Below, piece after piece: positions 16,317 through 24,956 of a stretch of 64,000 nucleotides of DNA. The stretch is from assembly GCF_013450155.1 (NCBI RefSeq), contig NZ_JACCKD010000010.1, positions 62,001 through 126,000 of the forward strand, given 5' to 3'. The DNA comes from Haloechinothrix aidingensis (GTDB lineage: Bacteria; Actinomycetota; Actinomycetes; Mycobacteriales; Pseudonocardiaceae). The notes beneath the pieces were generated by a model. It saw only the letters and a program-made list of their open reading frames with translations. It was not told the origin of the DNA and searched no databases. Positions within the stretch are counted from its first letter, which is position 1; each line of letters opens with the position of its first letter. The position numbers were made by a program, and so were the translations under genes.

Positions 16317-16751
16317 ATGACCGTGGAACCCGACACCCAGCAGCAGGGCGACACCGCGTCCGAAGCGACCGCAACCACCCCGGAATCCGGCGCCTCCGGG
16401 GAAGCATCCGGCCAGGCAGGCGGCAACGGTGAGCAGGCGGGAGCCAAGCGCGGACGCCAGAAGGGCACCACGGCGAAGAAGACCCGAACCGTCCAGCTCA
16501 CGCTGACCGTCACCGGCACGGCCGACGGGACATGGCAGGCCGAGCTCAAGCACGGCAGCACGTGGGTCGCCCGGGGCGTCGACGTGTCCGCCGCGGCCGT
16601 CTCGCGCGCGGCCAACGAACTGCACGACGAGCTGTCCGGCCCGATCGACGAGGTGATCACCGCCGCCCGCGAGCAGCAGCAGGCGAAGGTGGCCGAGCTG
16701 GAGGCGGAGCTGGAGCAGGCCAAGAAGGCACTGGCCGAGCTGGACACCTGA
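16317..16751 (+). CDS. Small basic/coiled-coil protein of unknown function
   Basis: The 144-residue protein has a disordered, polar N-terminus (1-42), a basic patch KRGRQKGTTAKKTR (44-57), a compact region with TVQLTLTVTGTADGTWQAEL and WVARGV, and a C-terminal helix (about 108-142) rich in heptad Ala/Leu/Glu, probably a coiled coil. I recognise no established function. The basic patch would suit DNA or RNA binding. The promoter looks strong and carries a LexA-like box, so it may respond to DNA damage. A stem-loop follows the gene. Confidence 0.65.
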   Translation: MTVEPDTQQQGDTASEATATTPESGASGEASGQAGGNGEQAGAKRGRQKGTTAKKTRTVQLTLTVTGTADGTWQAELKHGSTWVARGVDVSAAAVSRAANELHDELSGPIDEVITAAREQQQAKVAELEAELEQAKKALAELDT

Positions 16752-16825
16752 GCCGGTCCGGCGTGCCGACCGCAGCGGCACCCGCCCGACCGGCTCACGG
16801 AGCTTCCGTACGGCACAGGCACACC

Positions 16826-16851
16826 CCGGCGGAGCCGCGCGGCTCCGCCGG
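16826..16851 (+). terminator. GC-rich stem-loop downstream of the small coiled-coil protein gene
   Basis: An 11-bp perfect stem (CCGGCGGAGCC pairing with GGCTCCGCCGG) closes a GCGC loop, 75 bases after the stop at 16751. No T-tract follows, as is common for actinobacterial terminators. Confidence 0.5.
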
Positions 16852-16860
16852 ATGCGAATC

Positions 16861-16920
16861 GCGCGCCCAACGCGGTGTGCCGGCGCGCCCGACGCGGTCT
16901 GCCGGCGCGCCCGACGCGCT
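16861..16920. repeat. 22-bp tandem repeat, nearly three copies
   Basis: Units at 16861-16882, 16883-16904 and 16905-16920 (partial) share GCGCGCCC-A/G-ACGCGGT-G/C-TGCCG. They lie 105-165 bp before the mycothione reductase start. The unit length is not a multiple of three and no gene covers the repeat. Confidence 0.75.
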
Positions 16921-17025
16921 GGTGCAAGCTCGGCTGCCACCCGGCCCGGCACCGTGCCCTCTGCTGCTCCGGGACGCGTGCTGCACAGCAGGAATGCACA
17001 ACGCCCGCACGGAGTTGACGACACT

Positions 17026-18423
17026 GTGACGCACTACGACTTGATCATCATCGGGACCGGTTCGGCGAACTCGATCCTCGATGACCGCTTCTCCGACTGG
17101 CGAGTGGCGGTCGTGGAGAAGGGCGTGTTCGGTGGGACGTGCCTCAACGTGGGGTGCATCCCCACCAAGATGTTCGTGCACACCGCCGACGTCGCGCGCA
17201 CCACCGACACCAGCGCCCGCTTCGGTGTCGACGCCGAGCTGCGCGCAGTGCACTGGGCCGATGTCCGCGACCGGATCTTCGGCCGGATCGATCCGATCGC
17301 GGCGAGTGGCAGGGACTACCGGCACACCCACCCGGACAACGCGCACGTGACCGTCTACGAGGGCGAGGCGCGCTTCGTCGGCGAGCGGACGCTGCGCGTG
17401 CGCCCGAGCGACGGGACGGACGACGAGGTGATCACAGCCGACCGTTTCGTACTCGGCGCGGGTGGCCGGCCGACCGTGCCCGATGTCCCCGGGCTGTCCA
17501 CGGTCGGCTACCACACATCGGACACGGTCATGCGGATCGACAAGGTTCCGGAGCGCGTGACCATCCTCGGGGGCGGCTTCATCGCCGCCGAGTTCGCCCA
17601 CGTCTTCGCCTCGTTCGGTGCGGACGTGACCGTCGTCGTACGCTCCGGAGCCATGCTGCGCGCGCAGGACGCCGATGTCAGCAGCCGGTTCACCGAACTA
17701 GCCGCGCAGCGCTGGGACCTCCGGCTGCACCGCGCGCTCCGGTCCGTGTACCGCACCGAGTCCGGCGCCGCACTCGAGCTCGACGGGCCGGACGGCAGCG
17801 AGACCGTCGACACCGACCTGGTGCTGGTCGCCACGGGCAGGCAGCCCAACTCGGACCTGCTCGACGTCGCCGCGACCGGCGTGGACACCACGGCAGGCGG
17901 CTACGTCGCGGTCGACGAGTTCCAGCGCACCTCGGTGCCGGGGATGTACGCGCTTGGCGATCTCAGCTCGCCGTACGAGCTCAAACACGTCGCCAACCAC
18001 GAGGCGCGCGTCGTGCAGCACAACCTGCTGAACCCGCACCAGCCGGAGCCGGCCGACCACCGCGTCATCCCGCACGCCGTCTTCACCTCGCCGCAGATCG
18101 CCACCGTCGGAGTCACCGAGCAGCAGGCGCGCGAGCAAGGCCTGACGTACGTGGTGGCGAACCAGGACTACGCGGGCATCGCATACGGCTGGGCGATGGA
18201 GGACACAACCGGCTTCGCCAAGCTGCTCGCGGACCCGGACACCGGCCTGCTGCTCGGAGCCCACATCATCGGCCCGCAAGCGCCGACGCTGATCCAACCG
18301 CTCGTCCAGGCCATGAGCTTCGGGCTGGACGCGTCCTCGATGGCACGCGGCCAGTACTGGATCCACCCCGCCATGCCCGAGCTGATCGAGAACGCGCTGC
18401 TGAACCTGCCACTGAATCGCTGA
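17026..18423 (+). CDS. mtr: Mycothione reductase
   Basis: Mycothione reductase is the NADPH- and FAD-dependent enzyme that regenerates mycothiol from its disulfide in the cytosol. The 465-residue protein shows the family's TGSANS dinucleotide start, redox-active Cys39 and Cys44 in GGTCLNVGCIPTKM, a second Rossmann motif (ILGGGFIAAEFAHV), and the C-terminal IHPAMPELIENALL with the active-site His-Glu. The GTG at 17026 gives the canonical N-terminus MTHYDLIIIG. It faces map across a 39-bp convergent gap. Confidence 0.95.
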   Translation: MTHYDLIIIGTGSANSILDDRFSDWRVAVVEKGVFGGTCLNVGCIPTKMFVHTADVARTTDTSARFGVDAELRAVHWADVRDRIFGRIDPIAASGRDYRHTHPDNAHVTVYEGEARFVGERTLRVRPSDGTDDEVITADRFVLGAGGRPTVPDVPGLSTVGYHTSDTVMRIDKVPERVTILGGGFIAAEFAHVFASFGADVTVVVRSGAMLRAQDADVSSRFTELAAQRWDLRLHRALRSVYRTESGAALELDGPDGSETVDTDLVLVATGRQPNSDLLDVAATGVDTTAGGYVAVDEFQRTSVPGMYALGDLSSPYELKHVANHEARVVQHNLLNPHQPEPADHRVIPHAVFTSPQIATVGVTEQQAREQGLTYVVANQDYAGIAYGWAMEDTTGFAKLLADPDTGLLLGAHIIGPQAPTLIQPLVQAMSFGLDASSMARGQYWIHPAMPELIENALLNLPLNR

Positions 18424-18462
18424 GTGGCACCGCTGCACCCTGGGCCGGGTCCTGCCCGCGCG

Positions 18463-19320
18463 TCAGGGCAGCGTCAGGATCTCCGCCCCCGACTCGGTGA
18501 CCAGGATCGTGTGCTCGAACTGGGCGGTCCACCTCTTGTCCTTGGTGGTGACCGTCCAGTCGTCCTCCCAGACGTCGTAGTCGATCGTGCCGAGCGTGAT
18601 CATCGGTTCGATCGTGAAGGTCATGCCCTCCTCGATCACCGTGGTCACCGCGGGTTCCTCGTAGTGCAGCACGGTCGGGGCCGTGTGGAAGGCCGGTCCC
18701 ACACCGTGCCCGGTGAAGTCACGGACGACGCCGTAACCGAACCGCTTCGCGTAGGACTCGATCACCCTGCCGATGACGTTGAGCTGCCTGCCGGGCCGCA
18801 CCGCGTTGATCGCTCGCATCGTCGCCTCGTGCGTACGTTCCACGAGCAGCCGAACCTCCTCGGAGACATCTCCGGCAAGGAACGTGCAGTTGGTGTCGCC
18901 GTGCACACCGCCGATGAACGCGGTGACGTCGATGTTGCAGATATCCCCGTCCTGGATCACCGTCGAGTCCGGGATCCCGTGGCAGATGACCTCGTTGAGG
19001 GAGGTGCAGCACGACTTCGGGAAATGCCGGTACCCCAGGGTGGAGGGGTAGGCACCGTTGTCGATCAGGAACTCGTGCACCACTTTGTCGACGTCATCGG
19101 TGGTGTTTCCCGGCTTGACCGCCTTACCCCCTTCCTCGAGTGCCTGCGCGGCGATACGCGACGCGACGCGCATGGCCTCGATCACCTCGGGAGTACGCAC
19201 GCCATTACCCGGCTCCGCGCGGGGGGCGGGCTTGTCGACGTACTCGGGACGGACGATCGACTCCGGCACCGGACGGCGCGGAGTCTGCACTCCAGGCTTC
19301 AAGGGCTCACGCATCGGCAT
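18463..19320 (-). CDS. map: Methionine aminopeptidase, type I
   Basis: The enzyme removes the initiator methionine from nascent proteins. The 285-residue pita-bread fold has metal ligands in [25 protein letters not shown] and QFEHTI. An N-terminal extension of about 40 residues with a PxxP-rich stretch ([14 protein letters not shown]) matches the longer actinobacterial MapB type. It is the first gene of a leftward block running to about 57.6 kb. The equivalent M. tuberculosis gene also lies near pbpLipo. Confidence 0.95.
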   Translation of the reverse strand: MPMREPLKPGVQTPRRPVPESIVRPEYVDKPAPRAEPGNGVRTPEVIEAMRVASRIAAQALEEGGKAVKPGNTTDDVDKVVHEFLIDNGAYPSTLGYRHFPKSCCTSLNEVICHGIPDSTVIQDGDICNIDVTAFIGGVHGDTNCTFLAGDVSEEVRLLVERTHEATMRAINAVRPGRQLNVIGRVIESYAKRFGYGVVRDFTGHGVGPAFHTAPTVLHYEEPAVTTVIEEGMTFTIEPMITLGTIDYDVWEDDWTVTTKDKRWTAQFEHTILVTESGAEILTLP

Positions 19321-19385
19321 GTCACCACCCTACGACGCCCGTACCGGCTCGGTCGTGTGGCCGTTGGTTACGCAACACCCGCACG

Positions 19386-21200
19386 TCACGGCACTGCCGA
19401 CGGCAGCCCCTCGAGGAAGTTCCTGGTCACCTCAACCGCGGGCTGGGAACTGCCGCCTCCGACAAGCAACACCGCGAACGCGAGATCGTCCTGGTAACCG
19501 ACGAACCAACCGTGTGCGTCGGAACCGTCGCCGAACTGAGCCGTCCCCGTCTTGCCGTGCACCCCGTCCAGCGCGTCCAGCTCACCGGCCGTGCCGTCGG
19601 TGACCACCGCGCGCATGAGGTCGCGCACGGCACCGTTGACCTCGGTGTCCAGTGGGTCACCGAGGCCGGAGACCTCGGTGTCCGGCCCGTCGATCACCGA
19701 CGGCGTCGGGGTGCTCCCGTTCGCCACCGCCGAGGCTGCCAGCGCCATACCGAACGGGCTGGCCAGCACCGTTCCCTGGCCGAACCCGTTCTCGGCGCGC
19801 TCGGCGACGTTCTCCGGTTCCGGAACCGAGCCGGTGAACACGTCCGTTCCGGGGATATCGAACTCGGCTCCGATGCCGAGCGATGCAGCGGTGTCCGGCA
19901 ACGCGTCGTCGTCCAGCTCGGCGGCCAGCTGCGCGAAGGTGGTGTTGCACGACCGCGCGAACGCCGTGGTGAGGTCCGTTGTTCCCAGGTCGAACTCGTC
20001 GTCGTTGGTCACCATCCTGCTGCCGACCGCCGTGGAGCCGGGGCAGTCGACCTCGCCGTCCGGGTGTACCTCTCCCGCGGACATCCCTGCCGCGGCTGTG
20101 ACGATCTTGAAGGTGGACCCCGGGGGGTACTGTCCGGTCAGCGCGATGGGCCCGTGCTCGTCGGCGGCCGAGTTCTGCCCGACGGCCAGGAGATCACCGC
20201 TCGAGACGTCCATCGCGACCAGCGCACCCGGTGTGCTCGCCTCCTCCAGCGCCTCCTCGGCAGCCGACTGCGCAGGCAACAGCACCGTACTGTCGACTGC
20301 CTCGACCGGCTCGGGTCGTTCCGAAGCAAGCTCCCGTGCCTCGGCGCCCACCGCGTCGAGCGTGATGACCCGCCAGCCGGACCGCTCGGCCGCGCGCTCC
20401 TCGACCATCCTGCGCAGCGGCGGCAGGATGGCCCTGCCGAAGTCGCGTTCCGGCGCGAGCAATCGCTCCTGCCAGGTGAACCGGACCCCGGGGATGCCGG
20501 CGATGGTTTCCTCGACGGCCTGGAAGTCGTCCTCCCGCAACGCAGCGACAACGTAGGGCTCGCCGTCCTCGGTGTCCCCGGCACCGGACATGATCGACTC
20601 GGTGGTGATCTCCTCGTCGAACCGGGACAGCTCGCTCGCCAGGCCGCTGGCCGCCTGCTCGAGGCCACCGGAGTCATCGAGCTTGTCTACCTCCAGCAGC
20701 ACCGACGTCACTCGCTGCGCGGACAGCAGCTCCCTGCCGTCCCTGTCGAGCACCGGCGCCAGCTCCGGTTGCATCTCGAGCAGGGCGATCGTGTGTTCCG
20801 GAGCCAGGTCGGGATGCAGCACGGCCGGTGTCCAGCGCACACGCCACCCGTCATCCGAGTCGACCAGCTCCGCCGATGCGCTGTAGCTCCACGTCCGCTC
20901 GTCGCCGAGGTGCCAGGTCAGCTCGTAGTCGACCGAGCTGCTCGCCGAGTCCGGGACGTCCTGCGACTCCTCGACGGACACCTCGATCGATTCCGGCTCC
21001 AAAGCCTCCAGCGCCTGGTCCAGCACCCGAGACGCGCGTTCCGGAGCGTCGGTCAGCTCGGCGGCACGGGACACGTCCCCATCCGCGACGGCGAGGAAGA
21101 ACTCCTCGGCCCGGTCACCGGCAGGGTCGGAGAAGATCCCGCATCCGGCGGTCACACCGAGTACGGTCGCGACGGCCAGCACGCGTGTTGTCGATCGCAC
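19386..21200 (-). CDS. pbpLipo: Penicillin-binding lipoprotein, MecA-N type transpeptidase
   Basis: This class B transpeptidase crosslinks peptidoglycan outside the membrane. It is anchored as a lipoprotein (VTAGC, Cys20) instead of by a membrane helix. Residues about 30-130 resemble the NTF2-like MecA N-terminal domain, followed by a dimerisation region and the transpeptidase domain with Ser362 (STFK), SCN at 417-419 and KTG at 550-552. The 604-residue length and position next to map and a GNAT gene match M. tuberculosis PbpLipo (Rv2864c). The catalytic motifs are intact. Confidence 0.92.
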   Translation of the reverse strand: MRSTTRVLAVATVLGVTAGCGIFSDPAGDRAEEFFLAVADGDVSRAAELTDAPERASRVLDQALEALEPESIEVSVEESQDVPDSASSSVDYELTWHLGDERTWSYSASAELVDSDDGWRVRWTPAVLHPDLAPEHTIALLEMQPELAPVLDRDGRELLSAQRVTSVLLEVDKLDDSGGLEQAASGLASELSRFDEEITTESIMSGAGDTEDGEPYVVAALREDDFQAVEETIAGIPGVRFTWQERLLAPERDFGRAILPPLRRMVEERAAERSGWRVITLDAVGAEARELASERPEPVEAVDSTVLLPAQSAAEEALEEASTPGALVAMDVSSGDLLAVGQNSAADEHGPIALTGQYPPGSTFKIVTAAAGMSAGEVHPDGEVDCPGSTAVGSRMVTNDDEFDLGTTDLTTAFARSCNTTFAQLAAELDDDALPDTAASLGIGAEFDIPGTDVFTGSVPEPENVAERAENGFGQGTVLASPFGMALAASAVANGSTPTPSVIDGPDTEVSGLGDPLDTEVNGAVRDLMRAVVTDGTAGELDALDGVHGKTGTAQFGDGSDAHGWFVGYQDDLAFAVLLVGGGSSQPAVEVTRNFLEGLPSAVP

Positions 21201-21273
21201 GGTGCCCCAGTATGCCCGTCGCGGTCGCTGTGCGGTGACATGTCGCGTTTTCCGGGCACGCCGCGGGCGGGTG

Positions 21274-22128
21274 TCAGAACAGCACCGTCGCGTACTCCCC
21301 TACCCGGCGGAACCCGATCTTGCGGTACACCGAAAGGGCCGCCGAGTTGTACTCGTTGACGTACAGGCTGGCGATGCGGTTCAGCTCGCGCACCAGGACG
21401 GCAGCGACGCCGGCGGTGCCCGCTGTGGCCAGTCCCTCTCCCCTGCGGTCCGGGGGCACCCACACACCCTGGATCTGACCGACCCGCGACGACAGCGCCC
21501 CGATCTCGGCCTTGTACACCACGCGACCGTGCTCGAACCGGGCGAACGCCCTGCCCTTCTGGATGAGCTCGGCCACTCGGGCGCGGTAGTTCATGCCGTT
21601 GTCGCCGTGCCGCGGGTCGACACCGACCTCCTCGATGAACATCGCCACCGCTGCCGGGAGGTAGCGATCCAGCTCGTGCGGCTGCACACGCCGCACGCTC
21701 GGGTCGACAGCCGTGGCCGGGGCACGGTCCAGCGCGAGAAGCGGTTGGGGCGATCGCAGATCACGCGGCGGTCCCCACTCCTCGGCCAGCTCGTCCCAGA
21801 GTCCCAGCACTTGCTCGGCCGGGCCGACCACGGACGAGCAGGTACGCGCGCGCCGGAGCGCCCGCTCGGCGAACGAGCGCAACGCGGCCGCGTTGCCGGA
21901 CAGCGGGATGAGGTTCGGCCCGGAGAAGCACAGGCCCTGCAGGCGTCCGGGCCACAGCGGCCGGGAGTCGGCCGCCCAGAGCTCCCCACCCAGCCGTAAC
22001 GGGTCGAGGCCCGCGGACTCGACCCGCGCGCTGACCATGCATGAGTTGACCGGGTCGGCCGACAACGCGGCATCCACAACGGAGTAGTCCCGGTCCTCGA
22101 GCAATCGTGTCCCTGCAAGCCGCAACAC
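21274..22128 (-). CDS. GNAT-family N-acetyltransferase (DUF4081 plus GNAT)
   Basis: The 284-residue protein has an N-terminal half like DUF4081 (variable, with FSGPNLIPLSG) and a C-terminal GNAT domain with the acetyl-CoA loop VWVPPDRRGEGLATAGT. This two-part layout matches Rv2867c in the same neighbourhood of M. tuberculosis. The acceptor is unknown. It is separated from the PBP gene by 73 bases and is probably co-transcribed with it. Confidence 0.85.
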   Translation of the reverse strand: MLRLAGTRLLEDRDYSVVDAALSADPVNSCMVSARVESAGLDPLRLGGELWAADSRPLWPGRLQGLCFSGPNLIPLSGNAAALRSFAERALRRARTCSSVVGPAEQVLGLWDELAEEWGPPRDLRSPQPLLALDRAPATAVDPSVRRVQPHELDRYLPAAVAMFIEEVGVDPRHGDNGMNYRARVAELIQKGRAFARFEHGRVVYKAEIGALSSRVGQIQGVWVPPDRRGEGLATAGTAGVAAVLVRELNRIASLYVNEYNSAALSVYRKIGFRRVGEYATVLF

Positions 22129-22187
22129 GGGTTAAGCCTGCCAGACAACCCGCATGCGCGGGTAGCGATCACCCCGTTACCCCGGCG

Positions 22188-22235
22188 CCGAATGACGCTT
22201 TCAGCCCGTCTCGTGGACCCGAAAGCGTCATTCGG
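22188..22235. repeat. Dispersed hairpin repeat, copy 1
   Basis: A perfect 15-bp stem (CCGAATGACGCTTTC and its complement) encloses an 18-base loop containing CCCGTCTCGTGGACC. Related elements lie at 23533-23587 and 43637-43683. All three are intergenic, REP-like and could act as terminators or RNA stabilisers. Confidence 0.8.
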
Positions 22236-22262
22236 CCTTCCCCTATACCCGGTTCGGCGGCT

Positions 22263-22664
22263 TCACGCCCCGCGGTAGGTACCGAAGGTCCAGAGGTTGC
22301 CTTCCGGGTCGCGAGCGGTGAACGTGTGCGACCCGAAGTCGGTGTCGTGCAGCTCGGTCGCGATATCGGCCCCGGAGGCCACGGCGCGCTGGTGTACCTC
22401 GTCGACGTGGTCGGTCACCACGTACACCGTGGTGACCCCCGAGCGCATCACATCGTGCGCCGTCCCCCGCTTGTGCCGGGTCGTGCCGAACATGACCGCT
22501 CCCCCTTCCGGCCAGCCCAGCTCGGCGTGGCTGATGTCCCCGTCCTCCGCGGGGACGACGAGGCGCTCGGTGAATCCGAACACGTCCACCAGGAAGCGCA
22601 GCGCGCCCGGCGCGTCGTCGTAGCGCAGGCACGGCCATACGGTGATCTGTGGTCCATTCGTCAT
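22263..22664 (-). CDS. VOC (glyoxalase/bleomycin-resistance-like) protein
   Basis: The 133-residue protein has a single VOC domain of the PhnB/YdeM style: PCLRYDDAPGALRFLVDVFGF, then DISHAELGW, and the end RDPEGNLWTFGTYRG. The substrate is unknown. Its start overlaps the stop of the AraC-type regulator gene (a GTG at 22670 would share bases with that stop; the ATG at 22664 is the alternative), so the two are translationally coupled and the regulator may control it. Confidence 0.83.
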   Translation of the reverse strand: MTNGPQITVWPCLRYDDAPGALRFLVDVFGFTERLVVPAEDGDISHAELGWPEGGAVMFGTTRHKRGTAHDVMRSGVTTVYVVTDHVDEVHQRAVASGADIATELHDTDFGSHTFTARDPEGNLWTFGTYRGA

Positions 22665-22666
22665 GG

Positions 22667-23503
22667 TCACCAGTCTGAGTCCGGCCCCGGGATGCTTTCT
22701 TGGAGAAACGGGAGCTCTTCTGCCATCCAGGTGCCCGGTGTGCAACCGGCGAGCGCACGCCACTCGTGGGTCAGGTGTGCCTGGTCGTAGTAGCCGCACT
22801 CCGCGGCGAGATCGGCGAGCGCGGTGCGCGGCCTGCGCCGCAGCGCCGTGCTCGCCCGCTCGAACCGTACGACCCGCGCGGCTTGCTTCGGTGCCAGGCC
22901 GATCTCCCTGCGGAACCGTTCACCGAGGTGGCGGGTGCTCCAGCCAACGTCGCCTGCCAGCGCGCGCACCGGGGTACGGCCACCCGCACGCAGCAGGCGC
23001 GACCAGGCCCACTCGACCTCGGGGGCGGCCCGGACGGTCTCGACCAGCACACCGAGCAGCACCTCGTCGAGCACCGCGAAGCGCTGCCGCCAGCCGGTCG
23101 TACTCGCCAGGCGATCCGGCAGGGTTGCCAGCGCGGGGCGGGGCAGGCGGCCGAGCTCGACAACGGCACCCGAGAGGTCCTCGGCGCTGACGCCGAGCAG
23201 GCCGCGGGCTCCGAGCGGGTCGAGCTCGAGCTGCAGTCCGTACTGGTGGTCGGTCTGTCCGATGAGCGCCGGGCCGGACTGCATCCCGCCGACCAGCCCC
23301 TGCAAGGTGGCCGAGGACGAGCGGCCATCGGGCGAGGAGATGACGTGGACGGGTTCCGCGAGGCTGATGACCACGACGATGTGGCGCGACGGCAGGCCGC
23401 GATGCACAGCAGGAAGGGTCCCGTCCTGGCGGTAGCCGATGTAGCGCGACACGTACCCACGCAACCCCGGGTGCGGCCGGCCGACCACGAACTCGCCACT
23501 CAC
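22667..23503 (-). CDS. AraC-family transcriptional regulator
   Basis: The 278-residue protein has an N-terminal sensing region and a C-terminal double helix-turn-helix (about 165-265) with ALAGDVGWSTRHLGERFRRE and the second repeat LADLAAECGYYDQAHLTHEW. It would activate or repress genes in response to a small molecule. The overlapping VOC gene is the likely target. The pair is bracketed by two copies of the dispersed hairpin repeat (22188 and 23533), as if inserted as a unit into the pbpLipo-ispG interval. Confidence 0.87.
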   Translation of the reverse strand: MSGEFVVGRPHPGLRGYVSRYIGYRQDGTLPAVHRGLPSRHIVVVISLAEPVHVISSPDGRSSSATLQGLVGGMQSGPALIGQTDHQYGLQLELDPLGARGLLGVSAEDLSGAVVELGRLPRPALATLPDRLASTTGWRQRFAVLDEVLLGVLVETVRAAPEVEWAWSRLLRAGGRTPVRALAGDVGWSTRHLGERFRREIGLAPKQAARVVRFERASTALRRRPRTALADLAAECGYYDQAHLTHEWRALAGCTPGTWMAEELPFLQESIPGPDSDW

Positions 23504-23532
23504 ACACCCACTCTAAGCGCCACCCCAGTGCG

Positions 23533-23587
23533 TGTGCTGAACGACGCTTTCGGTCCGCCTCGTGGATCGAAAGCGTCGTTCAGCACA
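23533..23587. repeat. Dispersed hairpin repeat, copy 2
   Basis: A perfect 20-bp stem (TGTGCTGAACGACGCTTTCG and its complement) with a 15-base loop containing CGCCTCGTGGAT. It occupies almost the whole gap between the AraC-type gene and ispG, just downstream of the ispG stop. Confidence 0.85.
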
Positions 23588-23595
23588 TCGGCGGG

Positions 23596-24750
23596 TCAGG
23601 AGGTGACGGTGACGGTGGGTTCGCCGTCACCGATGGACTCGCCGGACTCCTCGGCGATGCGCATCGCTTCCTCGATCAGCGTCTCGACGATCTGGTGCTC
23701 GGGCACGGTCCGGATCACCTCGCCCTTGACGAAGATCTGTCCCTTGCCGTTGCCCGAGGCAACACCGAGGTCGGCCTCACGCGCCTCCCCCGGACCGTTG
23801 ACCACGCAGCCCATCACGGCCACCCGCAACGGGATCTCCATGCCCTCCAGGCCCGCGGTGACCTCGTCGGCCAGCTTGTACACGTCGACCTGCGCACGCC
23901 CGCACGAGGGGCAGGACACGATCTCCAGCTTGCGCGGGCGCAGGTTCAGCGACTCCAGGATCTGCGTGCCGACCTTGACCTCTTCCACAGGCGGCGCCGA
24001 CAGCGACACCCGGATCGTGTCGCCGATCCCCTGCCGCAGCAGCGCGCCGAAGGCCACCGAGGACTTGATCGTGCCCTGGAAAGCCGGGCCTGCCTCGGTC
24101 ACACCGAGGTGCAGCGGGTAGTCGCACTGCTCGGCGAGGATCTCGTAGGCGCGCACCATCACGACCGGGTCGTTGTGCTTGACCGAGATCTTGATGTCGT
24201 GGAAGTCGTGCTCGGCGAACAGGCCCGCCTCCCACAGCGCGGACTCGGCCAGCGCTTCCGGGGTCGCCTTGCCGTGCTTCTGCAGCAGACGCTGGTCGAG
24301 CGAGCCGGCATTCACCCCGATGCGGATGGGCGTGCCGTGGTCCTTGGCGGCCTGGGCGATCTCGCCGACCCGGTCGTCGAACTTCTTGATATTGCCGGGG
24401 TTGACACGCACGCCCGCGCAACCGGCCTCGATCGCGGCGAACACGTAACGGGGCTGGAAGTGGATATCGGCGATGACGGGAATCTTGGACTTCTGCGCGA
24501 TCGCCGGCAGCGCCTCGGCGTCCTCCGGGCGCGGGCAGGCTACCCGGACGATGTCGCAGCCGGCCGCGGTGAGCTCGGCGATCTGCTGCAGCGTGGCGTT
24601 GACGTCCGAGGTCTGGGTGGTCGTCATCGACTGCACCGACACGGGGTGCTCGCTGCCGACCCCCACGGGGCCGACCATCAGTTGCCTGGTCTTGCGGCGC
24701 TCCGCGAGTACGGGTGGCGGGCTGGTGGGCAAGCCAAGATCGACCGACAT
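23596..24750 (-). CDS. ispG: 4-hydroxy-3-methylbut-2-en-1-yl diphosphate synthase (IspG/GcpE)
   Basis: IspG is the iron-sulfur enzyme converting MEcPP to HMBPP in the MEP isoprenoid pathway. The 384-residue protein begins the TIM-barrel with [19 protein letters not shown] and carries the [4Fe-4S] cysteines in [11 protein letters not shown] and [16 protein letters not shown]. It lies downstream of rip1 and dxr in the conserved dxr-rip1-ispG order, so two MEP steps flank the protease. A large hairpin separates it from rip1. Confidence 0.96.
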   Translation of the reverse strand: MSVDLGLPTSPPPVLAERRKTRQLMVGPVGVGSEHPVSVQSMTTTQTSDVNATLQQIAELTAAGCDIVRVACPRPEDAEALPAIAQKSKIPVIADIHFQPRYVFAAIEAGCAGVRVNPGNIKKFDDRVGEIAQAAKDHGTPIRIGVNAGSLDQRLLQKHGKATPEALAESALWEAGLFAEHDFHDIKISVKHNDPVVMVRAYEILAEQCDYPLHLGVTEAGPAFQGTIKSSVAFGALLRQGIGDTIRVSLSAPPVEEVKVGTQILESLNLRPRKLEIVSCPSCGRAQVDVYKLADEVTAGLEGMEIPLRVAVMGCVVNGPGEAREADLGVASGNGKGQIFVKGEVIRTVPEHQIVETLIEEAMRIAEESGESIGDGEPTVTVTS

Positions 24751-24876
24751 CGAGTCCTCTGCATTCTGCGTCGCGCGTCCTGTGGTGACGAGGTGCTACC
24801 CGAACGATACCGTGCCGCCGCCATGGCCGGTCCTGCACAGCGCCGCCGAGATGTGAGCAACGCAACCCACCGGGCC

Positions 24877-24941
24877 GGGTGGGAGCCGAAGGTGACCGCG
24901 GTTCCTTAGAAGGAGCCCGATGTCACATTCGGCTCCCACCC
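24877..24941. terminator. Long near-perfect inverted repeat between rip1 and ispG
   Basis: Arms at 24877-24896 and 24922-24941 pair over 20 bases with one mismatch (GGGTGGGAGCCGAA core), around a 25-base loop. It lies in the 206-bp gap between rip1 and ispG, so it may terminate or attenuate leftward transcription into ispG. Confidence 0.65.
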
Positions 24942-24956
24942 CTGGGGCGGCTACGG

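Noticed and set aside
16861-16920. CRISPR array
   Set aside because: The repeats are contiguous with no unique spacers and no cas genes are present.
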